DNA from: Oscarella lobularis
Lineage: Eukaryota > Porifera > Homoscleromorpha > Homosclerophorida > Oscarellidae
Reading direction: 5' to 3'
NCBI RefSeq assembly: GCF_947507565.1
Contig: NC_089189.1
Span: forward strand, 1,364,001 to 1,428,000
DNA: 64,000 nucleotides
The notes below the pieces were generated by a model. It saw only the letters and a program-made list of their open reading frames with translations, had not been told where the DNA came from and searched no databases. Within the stretch, counting starts at the first letter, position 1. Every line of letters starts with the position of its first letter. Of the stretch, positions 61,401 through 64,000 are shown in pieces. The position numbers were made by a program, and so were the translations under genes.

Positions 61401-64000
61401 ATGACGACGGTTATCTGGGTCAAATCGTTGATCCTACTGGGACAGCTGTTCTCTTCTCGTATCACGACTCCGAGGGGTTGCTGGCATCGACTACGGATCC
61501 ACGCAATTTGGTGCACGCGTACCAATACGATGAGTATGGTCGGCTTATTCGAGACAGGCAGCCGGACGGCGGCACGACGTTTGCCTCTAAGGCTAGCGAC
61601 AATCGAGTCGACGTCCGATCGGAATCTGGACGTGGGTACAGCGTTGAATTAGCGAACATTGGGTCGGAGTCACGGCAGATTTTTACAGAGTCGAGTGGTG
61701 CAAAGACCGTTTCCAAAGACTTGAGAGACGGATCACAGTCTGTTTTATACGAAGACGGTTCGAAGACATTTATAGAGACAGCGTCTCATCCAATATGGGG
61801 TCAACAGTTACCCGTCGTTTCGAATATGACTTCAAGTCTGCCGTCTGGCCTTACTAAAGAAATATTGTCAAGACGTTATGCAGATTTTGCGACAAAGAAC
61901 GATCCACTCTCCGTGACCAGATTTGGTCATACAATGTCGGTAAGATTTAATGTTTTTTGTGTAACGATAAATTGTAGTATTTTAAAATTAAAATATCCTG
62001 TCATTTAATTTAGTTTCTGTTACGACTACATGTAGGCTCATTGTGACCCCGAAAACACGTGTTTCTTTTAAGGTGTCTGGATCTGATCTCGTTGAAGTTG
62101 AGTACGTTAGATCAACAAAGACAAGAACTGTCAAGTTTCTAAATGCTAACATGTGAGTTGTTCTGGGATCACAGGCTTGGCAGTGGTAAAGGCTAGTATT
62201 TTGTAGGGAAAGAAAATCGATATATAACAAATACGACCAAGTAGTCGAGTTCGTTACGACTGCTTCCGGTCTTTTTCCGACGAAGACAGCGTACAATCAT
62301 AACGGTCTCGTCAGCTCACAGAGTCAGGGAAACTCAACGCGAGAATTTAAATACATATCCTTTCTGTACCTGCCGCGTATATTTAGTTCTACTGCTTGCT
62401 TTCCTTGACAGTATTTTATACGACCTGAATGGTCGAATCGTTGAGGCGGTGCTAGAGGGAAATACTGTGGCTACCTTTCACTATGAACAGGGAGAGGAAA
62501 AGGTACAGTATACCGGAGTCGCACAGCTGAAGTTCTGAGTAACTGGTTCTGTCTTCATTAGCCGAGAACTATGAGACTAGCGAGCGGGAAAAATTACACT
62601 TTCACCTACGACTATTTTGACGAGTTGGAAACTATAAAGATGCCTAGCGGATCGGTTCATCGCCTAATATCAACCGTTGCACTTGGCGAAACGACAGCCG
62701 CGTACGCTGCTCCAAATCAGAACTCGTCGTACGCTAACGTTTACGACGTTGACGGCGACCTAATTCTCGAACGCTATCCAAGCGGCAAGCGAGTCATTCG
62801 CCAGCGAATGGATCTCGGCGGTCGAATAGCAGAGTCGTCGTTTGACAATTTTGTCGTCGACTACTCGTATAACGACAGAACTGACCGGGTGTCGACGATC
62901 CATCGTCATCGCGCCGGGCAACTTGGAACAGTGTCAATCCAGTCGGATGAAGTAGACGATTCGGACCAAATTCTCCAACCTCTTGTCGCTCCCGGAACGT
63001 CTACGATATCGTTTCAATACGACGGCGGCTTAGTGACTCGTCAATCGATCAGCCTGGCGAGCGACGATGGAGACGACCTTTCCGTTTCGTTTGCGTACGC
63101 GTACGATTCTTTGGTTCGCTTGTCGTCGCGAACGCTGACGATAGACGATGGGAAACAGTCGACACTCGCTTACCAATACGACAGAGCAAATAGAGTTACT
63201 CGTTTTGACGACATCTTCATTGACTACAGCCAACCGGGTGTGCACTCGCTCACCGATTCTCGACTTCGGTACAAAACTACGTTTGACGGTCATGGGAAAA
63301 TAAAGGAGCGTACCGTGACAGTGAACGGAAAGTTTGTTTACAACATGAAACTTGAATACGGCAAACATCTTCGTATTCGTTCGAAGTTGTTGTCGTTTGG
63401 CGTTGGTGACTCAGCGACGTACGAGTACGAATACGACGTCGACGGGCAATTGGTCGGCGTTGTAAAAGACGGAGCGACAGTGGAGCGTTATCGTTACGAC
63501 GCAAACGGAAATAGAATTTCATGGACAGTTAATCAGGCGTCTTATTCTGCGACGTACAACGATGTCGATCAGCTTACCGGTTTTAGTGGCAAAAATCATT
63601 ATGACGTCGACGAGGACGGATTTTTGACGCGTAAACGGGACAAGAGCTACAGCTACAGTTCACAAGGAGAACTAACGTCGATCGTTGATCTTCTTACTGG
63701 GCAAGCTGTTAGATCATACGTCTATGACGGGCTCAATCGACGCGTTGTTGAGACGTCGACGACAACAGGCGGCGTTACAAAATACCTCTACGGCGATCTG
63801 TCAAATCAACATCGCGTTACACACGTCGTCACAGCAACAAAAGAGCTAATTTCATTGCACTACGATTTGACCGGTCATCTGATCGCCTTCGATCGCGACG
63901 CTCAGCGATACTACGTCGCCGCCGATCAGGTAGGCACGCCATGGGCGGTGATTGACTCGTCGGGAGCAATCGTCAAACGGCTGTCTTATACGACGTACGG
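55331..64000 (+). CDS. TENM-like: A3: teneurin-like type II transmembrane protein (runs off the right edge)
   Basis: Exons: 55331-55553, 55803-56241, 56302-56525, 56570-56665, 56712-56807, 56861-56965, 57023-57115, 57170-57262, 57317-57424, 57475-57516, 57570-57771, 57825-58089, 58147-58302, 58364-58732, 58791-59018, 59073-59367, 59413-59699, 59747-59822, 59888-60014, 60065-60225, 60276-60424, 60482-61939, 62073-62152, 62207-62354, 62422-62502, 62562-64000 (open). Phases match A1 and A2 at every junction. Domain order is the same: cytoplasmic tail with a 15-residue duplication, membrane segment IVSTLAFFIAAGLLAAVIVL, Thr/Ser stalk, seven six-cysteine EGF repeats, DPDCC region, transthyretin-like domain, FN-plug-like region, NHL propeller and YD shell. 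The window ends inside the Rhs core region. The basic site is weaker (MRRIAL), so furin processing may be lost. It shares with A2 a segment after the HRHR motif that A1 lacks. Confidence 0.93.
55554..55802 (+). other. First intron of A3
   Basis: This 249-bp intron is in the same place as the long first introns of A1 and A2. It contains one possible 30-bp cassette exon at 55611-55640. Confidence 0.7.
55611..55640 (+). other. Possible 30-bp cassette exon in A3 stalk
   Basis: It is flanked by TTCACTCTAG and a strong donor, CTACAG|GTAAGC. It is phase-1 symmetric and would add ten residues (K-S-T-V-E-V-P-S-T core). Flanking exons also join without it. Confidence 0.45.
58733..58790 (+). other. GC-AG intron in A3 (exon 14/15)
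   Basis: Donor CACAG|GCAAGC, acceptor CCTTTTAG; conserved with A1 and A2. Confidence 0.85.
60425..60481 (+). other. GC-AG intron in A3 (exon 21/22)
   Basis: Donor GAAAG|GCGAGT, acceptor GTCTTTAG. The intron carries an in-frame TAG at its end, so retention would truncate the protein. Confidence 0.8.
62355..62421 (+). other. U12-type AT-AC intron in A3
   Basis: This 67-bp intron starts ATATCCTTT and ends TTATAC. The branch site TTCCTTGAC lies at 62401-62409, with the branch A 13 bases from the 3' end. Splicing joins K-Y to D-L-N-G-R-I-V-E. Confidence 0.92.

Larger units (their letters stand above)
40390..64000. repeat. Tandem unit 3: B3/A3 divergent gene pair (right end cut)
   Basis: Same order and orientation as unit 2, separated from it by only 452 bp. 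A2 and A3 share indels that A1 lacks, so units 2 and 3 are probably the younger duplication. Confidence 0.85.

Noticed and set aside
1-64000. Bacterial Rhs/adhesin contamination
   Set aside because: The reading frames need dozens of spliceosomal introns, including a U12 type, and encode EGF, PSI and Ig domains.
1-64000. tRNA, rRNA, CRISPR arrays or transposons
   Set aside because: I saw no cloverleaf, array of spaced repeats, transposase, reverse transcriptase or terminal repeat that would support one.

Overview
This is eukaryotic, almost certainly animal-grade, genomic sequence. Coding blocks are broken by many very short introns (mostly about 45-75 bp), and the products carry EGF, PSI, immunoglobulin and teneurin (NHL/YD-repeat/Rhs-core) domains. 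I cannot name the species. A compact early-branching metazoan such as a homoscleromorph sponge fits, and a choanoflagellate is the main alternative. The 200-N block at 12559-12758 looks like a fixed-size scaffolding gap.

The window is dominated by one divergent gene pair repeated three times in tandem, about every 25-27 kb. Each unit has (i) a giant minus-strand gene, here called B, of 4 exons and about 4,760 codons. It encodes a secreted beta-helix adhesin-like protein with two PSI-like cysteine modules in its middle. Each unit also has (ii) a plus-strand gene, here called A, of 26 core exons and about 2,670 codons. It encodes a teneurin-like type II membrane protein with a short cytoplasmic tail, one transmembrane segment, a Thr/Pro stalk, a basic furin-like site, seven EGF repeats, the teneurin DPDCC region, a transthyretin-like domain, an FN-plug-like region, an NHL propeller, a YD shell and an Rhs core. 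A and B start head to head, only 196-491 bp apart, over a presumed shared promoter.

Layout: B1 (5' part only) 1-3031, A1 3251 to the gap at 12558; gene C (Ig, Crinkler-type nuclease and kinase-like domains) 12964-15044; B2 15500-29965, A2 30162-39937; B3 40390-54839, A3 55331 to the window end. A2 and A3 are closer to each other than to A1.

Exon models were built by hand, by reading splice sites and aligning the three paralogues. Reading phase closes in every complete gene. The comparison exposes three unusual intron classes: an AT-AC U12-type intron in all three A genes, GC-AG introns at conserved positions, and possible small cassette exons in the stalk. Co-duplication of a teneurin-like receptor with a giant secreted adhesin suggests a ligand/receptor or self-recognition system. 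That function is inference; the gene structure is directly visible.
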